Origin: Osmia lignaria lignaria
Taxonomy: Eukaryota; Arthropoda; Insecta; Hymenoptera; Megachilidae
Direction of reading: 5' to 3'
Assembly (NCBI RefSeq): GCF_051020975.1
Contig: NC_135046.1
Location: forward strand, 6,076,001 to 6,140,000
Length of the DNA stretch: 64,000 nucleotides
The notes beneath the pieces were generated by a model, which worked only from the letters and a program-made list of their open reading frames with translations, was not told the DNA's origin and searched no databases. Below, in pieces: positions 1 through 13,300 of the stretch. Each line of letters opens with the position of its first letter. Position 1 is the stretch's first letter. A program made the translations under genes and the position numbers.

Positions 1-218
1 AATTCTTTGTTTCTAAGAAAGTAAAATTCTATAAAATGTTAGGGAACAACTTTGGGGTAATTTCAAAATATAAATTACCCCTCAATAACATCGAATATCT
101 TGACTCCTATTATAATATGAATAAATCTCTCCACACGTAAAAATATTAAAGATTTATAAATAAAGCATGTATAACTAAATGAAAAAGAGCCATTCGTGCA
201 TAAATAATGATAAAATTT

Positions 219-1130
219 CTAATTAAATAAATAATAAATGAGTGCATATAATGTAATAGTGTGTCGTATATACATATGTTTAAATCCAAAAGAAATATAT
301 ATCACAAATTTGTCGAGAAGCAATCTCCAAATGAAAGTTCCGCTAAATTTCCCTCGACAAACGATATATCGGTGTTTCAACACAATCTCCAGTCTAATAA
401 TGTGCCGTATTCCGAGGGACGGGTTTACATCCCTAACACGATGTTCCAACGACGAGGCAATAGTGTGCTAATGGAGGGCCTAATGACTGCAGAGTGGTTG
501 CCGCTCCGAGACTTTCTTGATCCACTGCCAATTATGTAAGACGTCCTCGATTGAACGTTTTTGGGTCACGGATACCCAACACGATTAAGATCCTGCTCTA
601 GCGAGCTTCTTCCTGCCGATATGTCCACTCCAAAGAATTCAGATCCGATGCAAAGTTAATAGAATACGTCGGAAACGAAGGACAAAATTCGTAGGTGAAA
701 TTCACTCGTGCGATGGACATGATAGATTAAGAACAGGAAGAACCTGTCTTCCGGTTCGACAACGAAAGAAGACCACGAAAAATAAATCAGGCTGTCGATA
801 GCCTGATGTGGCAGCCGCAGGTCTTTCTTCTCCAGCCACTCCATTAACATCTCATTATGAACAGTCGAATACAGCACCCACGGCAAAGTACCTTAAGTTC
901 TCCTTTCCATTAAAATATCTGGACTAGCTTGGCGAGTTTTCATGCTCTCGAGCGTCTTTAGGTCTCTCGCTAGCGTCCGTTTTCGAATAGAGTAAACCTC
1001 TCTCATTGCAAACGATCCTGTATTGGAATCGAGCCCACTCGGAAGATTGAAACGAAAGGGACCGGAAACGCTGGACCCGCTTATCGCACGTAACTTTTCT
1101 ATGGAGTTTTGTCGAGTTTGGAAATAAAGA
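219..1130 (-). other. Unidentified GC-richer patch with broken minus-strand frames
   Basis: This patch is clearly less AT-rich than its flanks. On the minus strand it has interrupted frames: about 886-656 (76 codons, containing HNEMLMEWLEKKDLRLPHQ), one upstream of it near 1,010-900 (REVYSIRKRTLARDLKTLE), and 449-219. The frames are not collinear and are separated by stops, so if it was ever coding it is now a relic. No family was recognised. It could equally be an untranslated or regulatory region. Confidence 0.2.
786..807. repeat. Perfect 8-bp hairpin
   Basis: Arms ATCAGGCT and AGCCTGAT flank a 6-base loop GTCGAT. It sits inside the GC-richer patch at the left edge, in a minus-strand open frame. 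Confidence 0.7.
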
Positions 1131-4100
1131 AATAGAGCTCGACCTTCTGTGAAATTAATTCACTTGATAGGTTGGGATTGATTTTTGAGCTTTATTTATT
1201 GTTCTACTTTCAAATTTATTGTTCTTTTCAAATTTTTAACTTCTTTGATAGAATTAAAGATCGCACTTGATGTTTATTAATTATTCTTTACATTACAGCG
1301 AATATTTGTTTAAATTATTAGCTAACTGTGAATGAACTTTGAGTGGAGTCAAAATTATCCATATATCCCATTGTCGATCGTTACATGAACAGAGTTATAC
1401 AGTTGTTAAGCTCGTTTAAAGCGTGGTTTGTAATTCGATCGTCCCTATGACTGAGCTCGGGGCTCGAATCCCGAACGGAAATGGAGCTTCAACGTTTAGC
1501 TTGTTACTCGACCAGGGAGTTAGAATGATAACGATTTCGACTGATACGACGATGTCTGTATCAGTGAAGTTTGCCAAGAATTTGATTTGTTTGATCTGTT
1601 GCTTCGTTTCTTACAATTGCATCAGTCGTACTTCATATTGCGACGAATAGTGATTTGTTTAAATGACTTTAGAATTTTTAATAACCTTTGAATCATAGAT
1701 TTTCTATAATAAATTGATATAATATGATGTTACAGAGAACTTCCCCTTTTGATAATAATTGATTTTAATCAAAGTAAATAAATTTTTTAATTTATTTCTG
1801 CTGTCCTTAGTCATTTTATCGTTGTGCATTAAGATGAATTAATTTTGTTTTTAAATATACTTCTATGCTTGATAATTTTGTTAGTATTTCATAAAGTACA
1901 AAATTTGCAAGTACCATTAAAAGAGGAGTTTGGAAGAGGAATCTCATCGCCATTAGAAATTAATGACAGAGCCGAAAGAAGGATACGTAAAGTCACGAAA
2001 GTTTCGTTTTCTCAAAGAAACGGGGGTGAATAGAATTCGTGAAACATTTGGAAATTCCGGAAATGGAGCAGCACCGAGACGTACTTTTTCTTTTCGTCGT
2101 GTTCCTCTTGGAAGTTTAATTAAAGGGACTAGGAATCGACGGCGATGTTTGGCGTCTGGTAACACCAAAACGACAGGAATCCTAAAAAAAAAAGAGGAAA
2201 GAGAGAGAGTACCATCATCAGTACTGCGTTTCTTCTCGTTTTATGAAAAGTTCCTTTTCCCCTTGAAATTTGTCGAGACGATTTCACGTCGATTCCGTGT
2301 CACGGAGAAATCTAGAGTTACAGCTTTGTCTCTTTTCTTAACGCGAAAAACTTTCTGCGGATTCGAATTCGAAACTGTTGAACTTATCGTCGAGATTCTA
2401 ACCAGCATTTTCAACCACGCAACGAAAGTAAAATGACGACCCGGAAATCGGGTTCCTTTTTGAATTAAATGACACGTACACACTTGAAAGATGCGAGTCG
2501 TTCAAATTTCGAGGAAACTTTACTGTTCTGACGATATGTCAATCGATGCTTCGAATTAAATGTTTTCCAAAAAATTTGCTATGAAATTTATTTACTTTAA
2601 TAAAAAAAGAAATTTTTATGAAAAGGGAAAGTTTGCTATAATAAATTGAAATGAATCAAAGCTTCAATTTGTATCAGTACTCAATATTTCAAAGGTTTTT
2701 GCAAATTTTGCAATGTTTGATGATGCTTAAACAAAAATGGAAAAAATGTAGGAAATTCAAATGCAGCAAATTGCACGTCGTATCGAAATGAGTACTTTAT
2801 ACCCGATTATCAGCTGACGGAGCAGAGTACGGGGAGATGTAAATTATAATATTTGAAACAGCTATTGAAATTGTAAACTCGTGTCGGAATATCTCTTGAA
2901 TACATAACCTCGCCGTAATTTGACCCCTTCTAGCACGTAACGGTTTAATGTATTACGATACCCGTACACACACATACATATACTTAGGTTACAGGGTGAA
3001 GTACACCGAATAAAATGATATATGTAGGTTGCACTCTAAGGTGGAAAGTAAAATGATTTATACACGGAACTCTAACGTTAATGCATTCAAGTTAGCCTGG
3101 GCCCTTTCATACAATTGAATTATTATTATTAGACAAATATTAAATTCGGAAGTTGCAAATTATTAGTTAAATTAAAACGCAATTTATAATACATGCTACA
3201 ATAATATTTGTAAATCAATCAAACGAAAAAATGTAACGACAATAATGGAAACGTATACAGATGTATGAGTGACATATCAAACATTGATAATTATTTATTT
3301 GCTTATTTGGGCATTTTTAACGAGATTGCCACGTAAATTTGAAACTGCAAACGTTTTAATTAAAACATGACTCTGCTGGGCAGACGATGTTGGATAACAA
3401 ACCACCATGGCTTAATTTATAAATTTCAAACCAAATTCTCAAAAACAAACATTGTGTCAGTATTGTAATTCATGAAAAGAAATTGCTTTCCTTAATAAAA
3501 GAATATTCATAAACTCGGTCTGTTGTGTGAACATCTGTTTTCTACAAACTGTGAAAAAAGAAGTGAAATAAATAGCATTACTGTTATAATATAAATATAA
3601 GGTGGAAAATTGAGAGCTTCAATTAAAAAGTTGAAAATTGTCACATGTCTATCTTCACAATGGGGGTCGAAGATTTTCGTGACCCTTATAATTCAAAGAA
3701 GGATTCATACCTGTTCAGCAGGTGCTCAAAGCATATCAAATTACTTGCCTATTGGCACGTACAGTAGATACATTGATTGGTATTATCAAAGAAATCCAAT
3801 CTCTATTGAAATCTTTCGTTTTATCGCGCTACTTCTGCATTCCTTAGCGGTATCCTCGAGCAGTGTTCATAGTAAAACTGCAATCAGCCCGATCGCTAAT
3901 GCGCTTCCACGACGGCATACTACATTGTTGCCGTGGTTTTGCCTGCTCGAAATGGAATTTGCAATTATCCGGCCGCAGAAGGACCGCTTTGTTCTGGATA
4001 GCGCGTCGCGTCCACTGAATCTCCAGGCAGTATCTGTTCTACTGCCAGCCAGACGGACTCTCCTGGTGAAGCGTATTCGAAAAAGCGGGAAATTAAGCGC

Positions 4101-4682
4101 GACCAGTGAATCGTTAATTATTGACCTTTGAATAACGAGCTGGATTAATGACTTCCTCACCCTGTTATATATAAATTATTTGCGTTCTATCGTGCAATAT
4201 TTCAGCGAACGTTTCGAATGAAGGTTACTGAAAACTACCAAAGTATTTTTCTATTTCTATATTAGTTTCTAAATTTGCATCCTTCGTAATATTTCCTAAT
4301 TTTAGTGTTGTATATTTTTAGTAAAGATTAAAAAAAGTTTAATAGACATAAATTAATTGACTCTTCGTATTTGACACTTTTTGTCAAAAAATAATTAAAC
4401 AATTTTAATGCAAACGTCATATTTGTGATGTTTTGATATTGTAAATAATAAGAGGTGATTTATCATAGATGTTCCATATCATTTTCATAATCACAAAGAA
4501 AATTTTGGTGAACGTTTGGCTTGTCCCCAAATTGGCACCAACAAGGATATTCTATTCATAAAATTAATTATGGAGAAGCTAGTATATCGTAGTACCACAG
4601 CTATGAAAAATTCAGTTGTAAATCCAATATCGTAAATGGCAAACAATGAGAATTAATTCGAATGCACTAATAGGTGCATATC
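1131..4682. other. Upstream non-coding DNA
   Basis: Mostly AT-rich. Two moderately long open frames occur on the plus strand. One at 1,963-2,436 (157 codons, ATG start) is rich in Arg, Lys and Phe with no domain. The other at 3,610-4,131 (173 codons) lacks an early ATG. Neither has recognisable homology, and both have antisense open frames, so they are probably chance frames in GC-richer patches. Confidence 0.5.
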
Positions 4683-4755
4683 AGTAGTTTAGGTCAATGT
4701 ATGTAGCGTCAATCTTTTCAAGTAGTATAGGTCAATGCTTTAGCAGCGAGTAGAT
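4683..4755 (+). repeat. Two-unit tandem repeat, 38-bp period, first locus
   Basis: Units start AGTAGTTTAGGTCAATG at 4,683 and AGTAGTATAGGTCAATG at 4,721. The same two-unit structure with the same period occurs at 10,303. Function unknown; probably a fragment of a dispersed element. Confidence 0.55.
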
Positions 4756-4759
4756 TTTT

Positions 4760-7700
4760 TCCGTTTTTCTAACGTTATATAAGTAAAATTAATATTAATT
4801 TTGCAATCATTGTTTCATCAAATTAAATTCATTTTGTGTTCCATCAAAATTAAAATGAAATATGTGAGAAGTAATTTTAATAGGAAACCTCATAGAATGA
4901 AGTGTTAGGTGGTTTGGCAACATAATTCGAAAGTAGATTTAATGAAACAAATTATTTTGTTGACCTGCATATGATGTGTAATAATTCTTGAGTGTACGTT
5001 TTCGTAACCGACGATGCAATTACTGGAAACAGCAGTGGAAACAGCACTCCCTAATGGCGAGTTTGTTACCCCTGCCGTGACGAGTTTCCGGTTCTCTGGA
5101 AATTCCACGAATTTAACCTTGGAACTCTCGTATTTTCGCGAAGGTGACGTTTCGAAAGAAACTTTTTCGATCTTTCCTTGTCGGAACGTGTTGAAAGACA
5201 CCTTAAAAATTTTCTAATTCTTCGTCTCCTATGCCTCAGAATATTTGAAGTTTCATGGATTCAAATTTGTTTTCTCATTTCCTTGAAACATTTTGAATTA
5301 GTGTTTTCTACGAAAGTGCTTGATGGTATAGGTAATTATTAACTTGTTAATTAGCTCTCTCTTTAGGTTAATTATCATCAATGTTTTGAAAGATTAAAGT
5401 ATCCAATATTGTCAGATATAATTAAAATCTAATTGTAATTAATAATGGAGATAATGAATTTATTGGAAATATGCGATTTTCATTGTAGCAAATTAAGTAA
5501 TTTGATATATTATGAAATATTGAATATTCATTGCTTATTATTCAATTAAATTATATAATCAAGCAATAAAGGTAAAACTAATTAACATGGAGCAAATTAC
5601 CAAGTATTAAACTTATAATATGATCATTTATGATCGTAATGCATTTCAAGAAAAATAATTATTGGATTGTTAGTAATTTAAACATAGAAATGTCAGTTGT
5701 TAGCTGTAAAGATACGTAGAGAAATGATACAAAAGATCAATTCAAAAGCAAAAAGAAGAAGAACTTTTCGTTTACTTTGTACAAGTAATTTGATTGAAAA
5801 GTAGAGAGCAGGGCTTCGTTTTATTTCTTTCATCCTTTGACTTGTCGTAAGTTCCACGAACAAACCAAAAAGTAGGTGAAACAAGAGGAAGAAAGTTATA
5901 GAAAGCTTGATGGAGGCTGTTGTCAGCGAAAGAGCGTACACTAGGCTTCACCATGTTTCAAAATAACTCTGGTTAATGAAGCCACTAACATCCTGTTACA
6001 GGTTTACATATTAATTAATAAACTTGTGATGTTAAAGTGTATTAATTTAACAAATAAAACGAGTAATTCTAATAAAAAAATCTGTAATTTATCCTTTTAA
6101 TCATTATTCTAAAATTTCTAAGAATAATTTTTATATTGGATAAATATTTTAAAAAAAAATAATAACTCTTGATTTGTTATTTTTCTAATAACTTTTATTT
6201 TAAATATTCACTTGAACAACACCGAATTTTTATCGCAAACACAGATCACTGTACAAAAAATAATTTATTAATTACCGTGCAATAAGAATTAATCTTTAAA
6301 GGTCGAGTTACAAATGTTGCAAGCCGAGAAGCTGGCTGTCAATGTCGAAATTAACAATAGCCCGTAAGAAGCGAGGGGGAACAAAAGGTAGACAGTGTGA
6401 AACTGGTAAAGCGAAGGATAAGGGTGAAGGGTACGAAAGGAAAATCCGTGAAACGAAGGATAGAAAAGAGGGTGAAAGGGGTGGAGTGTTGGCGAGCATG
6501 GGCTATGCGCGCCACGTGTAATTAGCAATGTTCCTGGGTGTCGGGACTCGACTTTAATGGAGCGCGTCGCATTAACCCCGGCATTTACACGTCAGGCACG
6601 AAGATCGAGTGGAATCGGAGAGCGTGCCTCTTTCAAGCAGCTTAAATGGATTCGCGTTGTCGAGTTATACGGCTGGTCGCCGCGGGCTTCGTAACCGGGA
6701 TGAAGGAAACAGCTCCAGAGGGAAGAACACTTTTGTCGTGGCTACGTCGACGAGAAATTGACATGAATGAACCTTCGATACCTTCGCCCTACAATTCTGA
6801 CTAATATTATTTGACGTGTTGGTCTGAAATACTCCACTATTTCAATTGAAATTCATATTTGTGCATAGTGTTTAAATTGTTAAATTTCTGAATTTTTTCC
6901 ACGTTATATATTAAAAAATATATTTTCATATGTTTATTACTTAGTTATTTCAAAATATTTTTCAATACTGTTTAACTTAGAGAAATGAAAAAATTTGGGA
7001 ACATAATAAAATAACGAATATACCAACAAATATCTTAAAATTTTACTAACTTTTTGTGTGATAAAAGTTAAATAAAATTAAGTCATTTTTAATTTTGATT
7101 AAAAAACGACTACGTACTGTAAAAGAGAAAGGTTTGTTTTACAAAATGCAACCTCGATAACGCCGATTGGATTGTTAAATTTGTTTATTTGCTGTCAACC
7201 TGGTCGAAAAATGTCATTTCGAGAAAAATGCATATATAGACATATTCCTGAAATGTGTATCTATTAAAATATGTGGAAAAAGATCGATTTTTTCGACTTT
7301 ATACCGTATACGATTTCCTTAAAACGGTATCATGTTCACGAAATGCGAGACGTCATCAAGAATCAAAACTTTGTAGACGCATTGGAAAGTAAGACGGATC
7401 CGAGTAGGCGGTTAACGATCGAACGTGTCGAACGAGTCATCGAGGAAGGTCGCTCTAGCCTCGAACATTCTGGTTTGTCGCACAAACTTAGTTTACTATC
7501 GTGGTTATTTACCTCCACCTTCTTCCATCGGTAGGTGTGCGAGAAAGGGGGCGACGTGAGGTTACAATAAGACCACATTCGCAAGTAGAACACCAGAGAA
7601 AGTAGGAGAGAGCGAACGGGGAAAACAATGAACAAAGATGAGGAAGGAGAGTATGGGGCACAGAAGGAAAGAGCCAAGGGTTGTAGGACGAAAAGTGAAC

Positions 7701-10300
7701 AAGACGGGCTAGAGCTTTGTTCCTATGACGTCATGATGGAACGTGTCCCGTAACTTCTGCTCAGGAAATTGGAGAAGTATTGTGATGCAGGATGTTGCCT
7801 GTCGGACGAGAAAACCGAGGAACCTTCAAACTTGGCCCGTTTATGTCCTGGCGGAAAATTGTACCTACGAACAGGAAGCTTATGGAATAGTGATGGTGTT
7901 GAAACGTACTCAATACCACAATTTCGATTTAATAATCATTTAATAATCACAAAATAAATATGTTATATTTTTATATAGGGAGTGCAGGTTTTTCTTTTTA
8001 GCAAAAGTACCACAAATCGACGGATTGATATTAAGGGTGAAATGGAGGGCAAAGATTATTAATATGTTAAATTTAGCTAAAATCTTTTAAAATGCGTTTT
8101 CTAAACTGACACTTTTTGAATTATGTCAATTTCGTTCTAAAGTAGCAATATATCTTTGGTGCATCTGATATGAGAAAAGTAGATGTCCTAAATCAAAATT
8201 CATGGTATGATTTTTATGATGCTATTTTAGAAATGTTATTTTTATAGGTTGTTCAATTTTTACTTATTTTTGTCCTCTGTTTTATATTTTATGATTTTAT
8301 AGTTTTCGGGATAACATTTTATTTGAGTAAACGTTTATTCAAAAGGATTTTATTTAGCATTTATTTCATTATAGATATACTTTAATTGTACATTAAATTT
8401 TCCTTAGTTATTATACGTAAATTATTCAATTATAACTTCATGTGGATAAATTTCAATAATCATCTTGATAAAATTTGTATCGTTGAGGATTTCGATCTAG
8501 ATCGATTATTTTACGAATTCAATGGGATTTGAATAATTGAAAGTCAAATGGTTTTCCACTTTCCAGTTAAATCGTCACTCGATATCTCTTTGATTCCATT
8601 TTCAACTAACCGCAAAGTTTTGATGATTCCGTAACCGCTTGCTACTCGTCGATCATCGGAATTCTGCCACCAACCATGCGAGCGCAAACGTTCGGTCAAC
8701 GACATAATTTGCTTGATAAACGTCTGGAAATAACGAACGCGTGATGAGATTAATAAGATCTATCCATTTATGATAAACTCATGATGCTTTTAATTCTCAG
8801 TAACATTATCGTTGCGTTTTAATGCTTATCAATGATTTTCCATCCATTTATCTAATCGCTTTTAATTAATGAGATTTTAGTATCATCTCGAATTACTAAA
8901 ACCTTCAACATTTATGGAATTTTTCAAACTTCCTTTACATTTTACAGGGAGTAGCGAAATTTTTTCATAAGTGATTCTGGCTCTCGGTAATTCGAAACTT
9001 CTGACTTTCTTAGATTTCATCCCTTATCTTTCTCTTTCTATCGCTCGATCCTTCCCTCTTTGGAGTTCATCTAAGTTAAGCTCTGGTGATTTGCATTCCA
9101 GAGCTAAAGACGTTCGAAGTTCAGATAAGGCAATAAGTGTGAAAAAATGATTCCGCGCCGTTGTTGCGAGCGAACGAGACGAGAATTTTTCGATACGCTC
9201 GACAACAGAGAAATTAAACATGAAATTCCGTTGTACGACCGATGAAAATGAAAACTCAAACGAAAAAGTATTGTTTGTGGTTGATGACACAGAAAATAAA
9301 ATGATTTTTAATTTTTGGTTAATTAGTTTTGCAATTAAAGGAGTCAAATAAAATATCTGAATATTTTCATTCAATTGTCTTATTTAATCACGTGTGTTAT
9401 TACAGCAGTATAATTAAAAAATTATATACATTTCAATTTATTGTTTAAATTAAAATTTTTCTCAGTTATTTACTGAAAATTAAATACACACTCATGGCTG
9501 AGGTAGTTGTTAATTAAATTGCGACTGGAGTGGTTAAAGAACATTTCTCAGTGATATGAATATATAATAATGGAGACAATCGAAATAAAAATTAATTATT
9601 TTTTTATTTGAATATTGAAATCTCCTTTGTATTTCAGTGAATACAGTATTTTAACTGGCAGATAATAAATGGTATTACTTAATATGATTGCACCATCATT
9701 TAAATCGAAGATGGTAGATATTTCTAAAAATTCACGGTGTCCTCTAACACAGCCGAAAATTCACGAACCGTGTCTCTACACGTTATGTCCCATAGGAAAT
9801 CAAGCCAAACTCGTTGGAAAATCAACGAGGTTTTTTTGCGCATTGTACCGTACGGCACACAAGTACGTTTCCTGAGCTCTTCAAACGTGTAAAAATACTC
9901 CCCATTGATTTTCAAGCGAATTCCCTTTGTTCAGATTTCCTCCAATTACCGAATATATTCGCGTTTATCTGCCAGTGCATTTCATATTTCTGTATTCTTC
10001 TGAATAATGTTTATTAGCTTTGAAATTTATTAATTTATTTAGACACTATTTTCTGTAACTCAGTTTCTAAATTGACTATAATCGAATAATTTATAAAAAT
10101 AACGAAAAAGAGACAAAGGTTTTGAATAGCATTACTATTATTATGAATAACAAAATAACAAATTTAAAGCTTGAACTTGAAAATTAATTGCATACATATT
10201 TTTAATAATTATAGTTTCAAAATTCGTTGTAATGTACGTCCATTTTCACTTTGTTAGTCAAGATAGAAAAATTCAAATCTATGTAATGTGTCGATGTTTG
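4760..10300. other. Upstream non-coding DNA with two GC-richer islands
   Basis: GC-richer islands lie at about 6,290-6,800 and 7,280-7,880, the first containing a CACGTG E-box near 6,514. Open frames in both are short and present on both strands. A smaller patch lies near 9,020-9,250. No gene, RNA gene or mobile element was recognised. Confidence 0.5.
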
Positions 10301-10302
10301 CC

Positions 10303-10370
10303 AGTAGTATAGATCAACGCACGTAGCATAAGCCTTTGCAAGTAGTATAAGTCAATGGTTAACACCTATA
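10303..10370 (+). repeat. Two-unit tandem repeat, 38-bp period, second locus
   Basis: Units start AGTAGTATAGATCAACG at 10,303 and AGTAGTATAAGTCAATG at 10,341, with a GTAGC-T...CTTT-CA spacer like that of the copy at 4,683. A further shared segment, GTAAATRGCAAACAA, lies about 60 bp before the first locus and about 100 bp after the start of the second unit here, suggesting rearranged copies of one element. Confidence 0.55.
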
Positions 10371-10379
10371 AAAGAATAA

Positions 10380-13300
10380 CTCAGGTAACGAATACAATAT
10401 TAACAAAATCTCATCAAAAATAAAGAAAATAAAGATACGGTAAATAGCAAACAATTAATAATAGAAGTTTGAACGTGTGATTGGAGTTCATTAAGAGCGT
10501 TTCAATTAAAGCCGTTCAATTAACGCCCGAACGTTCGGCTTATAAATTTTCAATTAAACAGAAGGGCCTTGAAACTTCTATCGTAGTTAACAAACTCGAA
10601 GTCGACGGAAATTCGATAATTACATAAATTCTCTGTAGCCAACGTTCTTCGATTTCCGTTGAACGAGAAAAGAAAAAAAAAATAGAAAGGGCAAGGGACC
10701 AATTCAGAGAGCGGGACCCTTGGGATCTTAAACTTTTGTCGATCACTGTATTCACTGTCTGAGGTGAGACGGTTCAGAGAAAACGTTTTCTCACGCATCG
10801 GTGGCACGGAAAGAAAGAAGGGTTCGAGTTTGCGCCAAGTCGTTTCATCTTGACAAACTCGTAAAAGCGAAGAGAAGTCGTAAACCTGCCTCGAAGATGG
10901 GCCTCGCTGAATATTCACGAATTCACGGCTCACGTCTGCACGATGCTCGAAAGAACGTAGACGAGCATACCTTATACCTTTGCATCAAAAAGGTTCTGTC
11001 TACCTAAAAGCACTGTTTGGGTCATTTGGACCCTGATGTACATATGTACAGTATTGAGCAAAGTAGGATAGCCTGGGAAAAGTAGTGTTACAGGGGAAGT
11101 AGAAATTCTCAAAACCTCAATTTTAATTTTAGAAACAAAATAATATAACTTTCAATTATAAAATTTAATATAATAATTAAGAAATATAAATAACGATATA
11201 CGTGTCAATAAAATTCTTCCGTGTAAACGTTAATACGCAAGTGCTGGGAAGCTGTATATATAAGGAACCCTCTGCCCTTCATTGTTATTCTCTTTTCCTG
11301 GGGAAACCTATCATGCTCGGTACTGTACTCCTTAAAATGTTTGTATATTTTTTTTGTAAACATCAGTAAAATTTTAATCTAATTTTGTTTAATATAAAAG
11401 AGGAAATTTATGTGTCCCCTGTCTGTATTCAATTTTTTATTGTTAATAAATTGCGATTCTAAATGTTATTGATTAATAAAAAAATTTATTTGAAGTTCGT
11501 TTTAATAAATGCTTTCATTCAATATATTGAATTTTGGGATGCTGTATGGTTCTATGACCCGTTTATTTGACTCTTTGTAAACCCAACGCCCTTTACTGTT
11601 CTGTTTTGTTTCATACAGCGACGTTTCATTGGGAATGCATAGAGCAATTGGTGCGTATAGGAAATTGCATAGGTATTGATCATTTCTGGAGCAGGGTATA
11701 AAATTGAATAGGAAGTCTTTCGAAAGCGTAATTGTTTCTGAACATTGTTAGCATGTGCATCATTTTCCGTTATCCGTCTGCCACTAATATTATCTTTGTA
11801 CATTTAGCACCGCAAACAACGCAACGTGTTCTATATGAATTCCTATTCGATTGAGCTATTTTCATTTGTAATTTATTATATGCAATGTTCAAATTGGAAT
11901 TTAACAAAAAAATAATATTTTAAAATTTCTGACTGACACCAATTTACAAGTTTTTGAATTAATCAATAATGTTTTTATTTTTTAATTGGGAAACAATGTA
12001 TCGATACGAATTTCAGTTGCTTTATTCTTTGTCAATTTATTATTTTATTTTTTAAAATTTTTATTTTTATTGTTTTATAATTTCTGTTGTGATAGTTTTT
12101 TTATTATACTATAATTTTGTTCCAAAACATGTAATTTAGGAAATGTTTGCAAAACTATAAAACTGTCTCATGAATATCAGTCCCTGTAAATTTACTTGGA
12201 ACACCTTTCTGTATTCTTTAAGAGACATTTGGTAGAATTTCGGTTTTACGTGACGGTTAATTTACAAGAGGCAAGCTAAAGTTCTCGAGAGAATAATGTG
12301 TACCAGTCTAGACTATTGCTTCTCCCTGGAGACAGTATCTATCTGATAATCATTTTCCGGAAACACTTGCAGCCATTGTAGGGTCAAATATCCTGTTGCC
12401 GTAAACAGTCGTTTATTTCGACGTACAGAATCAAGTTAGATATTGCTCACACACTACCTTGTTTTAATTGATAAATCCTTAACTATTAAAATACTCAAGG
12501 AGTCAAATATTATGTTTTTTTACAATAGCTAATAGATAATAATAAGTTTTTATTAAAATAAATATGAATGAAAATTTCCATAGAAAGAAAGAAATTAAAA
12601 TTTTCATAAAAGGCTGTAAATTCTAAATTCTTTCGAAAGCAAAATTAAACTCCAAGAAAATTTGTTACTTCTGAAAATATCTCACCTCGTCTTGAGATAA
12701 AAGTAAAGCATCGAGATTAAAAATTCACAAGCTATAAACCGTTCGCGAAATATCATTTTTACCATTTTTATCGATGATACAGGCGTCAGGTCGTGTTGAA
12801 TAAAGCGATCCGGAAATTGTGGTGGTCGTGTAGCGTTTCAAATTTATTTTCACGTAAATTTCGCCTACTCTTGTACCGAAATACCTGTGCAGCCGCAAAC
12901 GATCATCATCGGAAAAGTGATAGTGTCGCGGTTTGGTCAGACACGGTATACGTGTACGTGATGTGCCATATAGAGCAGGCTCAATGTAGGACCAATGGTT
13001 GACGATGAATATTTTAAACATTTCAGTGGAAGGATAGAAAAAAAATGAAAACGTTTTATTTAAAACCACCTGCTTCGATAGCACGTGCATAAAAATAAAC
13101 CTGACCTTTTATACGCTGAAAAGTTTCATTTATCGGAAACATTAAATATTTACTAATTAATCCTTTTAATATGGACTGAAACACTTTTAATATTTATATT
13201 TTTTAAATTTTCGATTTCATCACAACCAGCAGAAGTTCTATTTTTATTGTTAAATAATAAACTGACAATAAATAGAAGACTGAATGGCAGGCAAATAGCC

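Noticed and set aside
1452..1480. tRNA-like T-arm (CGGGG-CTCGAAT-CCCG)
   Set aside because: The loop starts with C rather than T, no A box lies at the right distance upstream, and no complementary acceptor stem was found.
1963..2436. 157-codon ATG-started open frame
   Set aside because: Arg/Lys-rich low-information sequence with no domain and an overlapping antisense frame; composition artefact is more likely.
3610..4131. 173-codon open frame on the plus strand
   Set aside because: It has no ATG in its first two thirds, no recognisable domain, and a strong antisense frame; probably chance.
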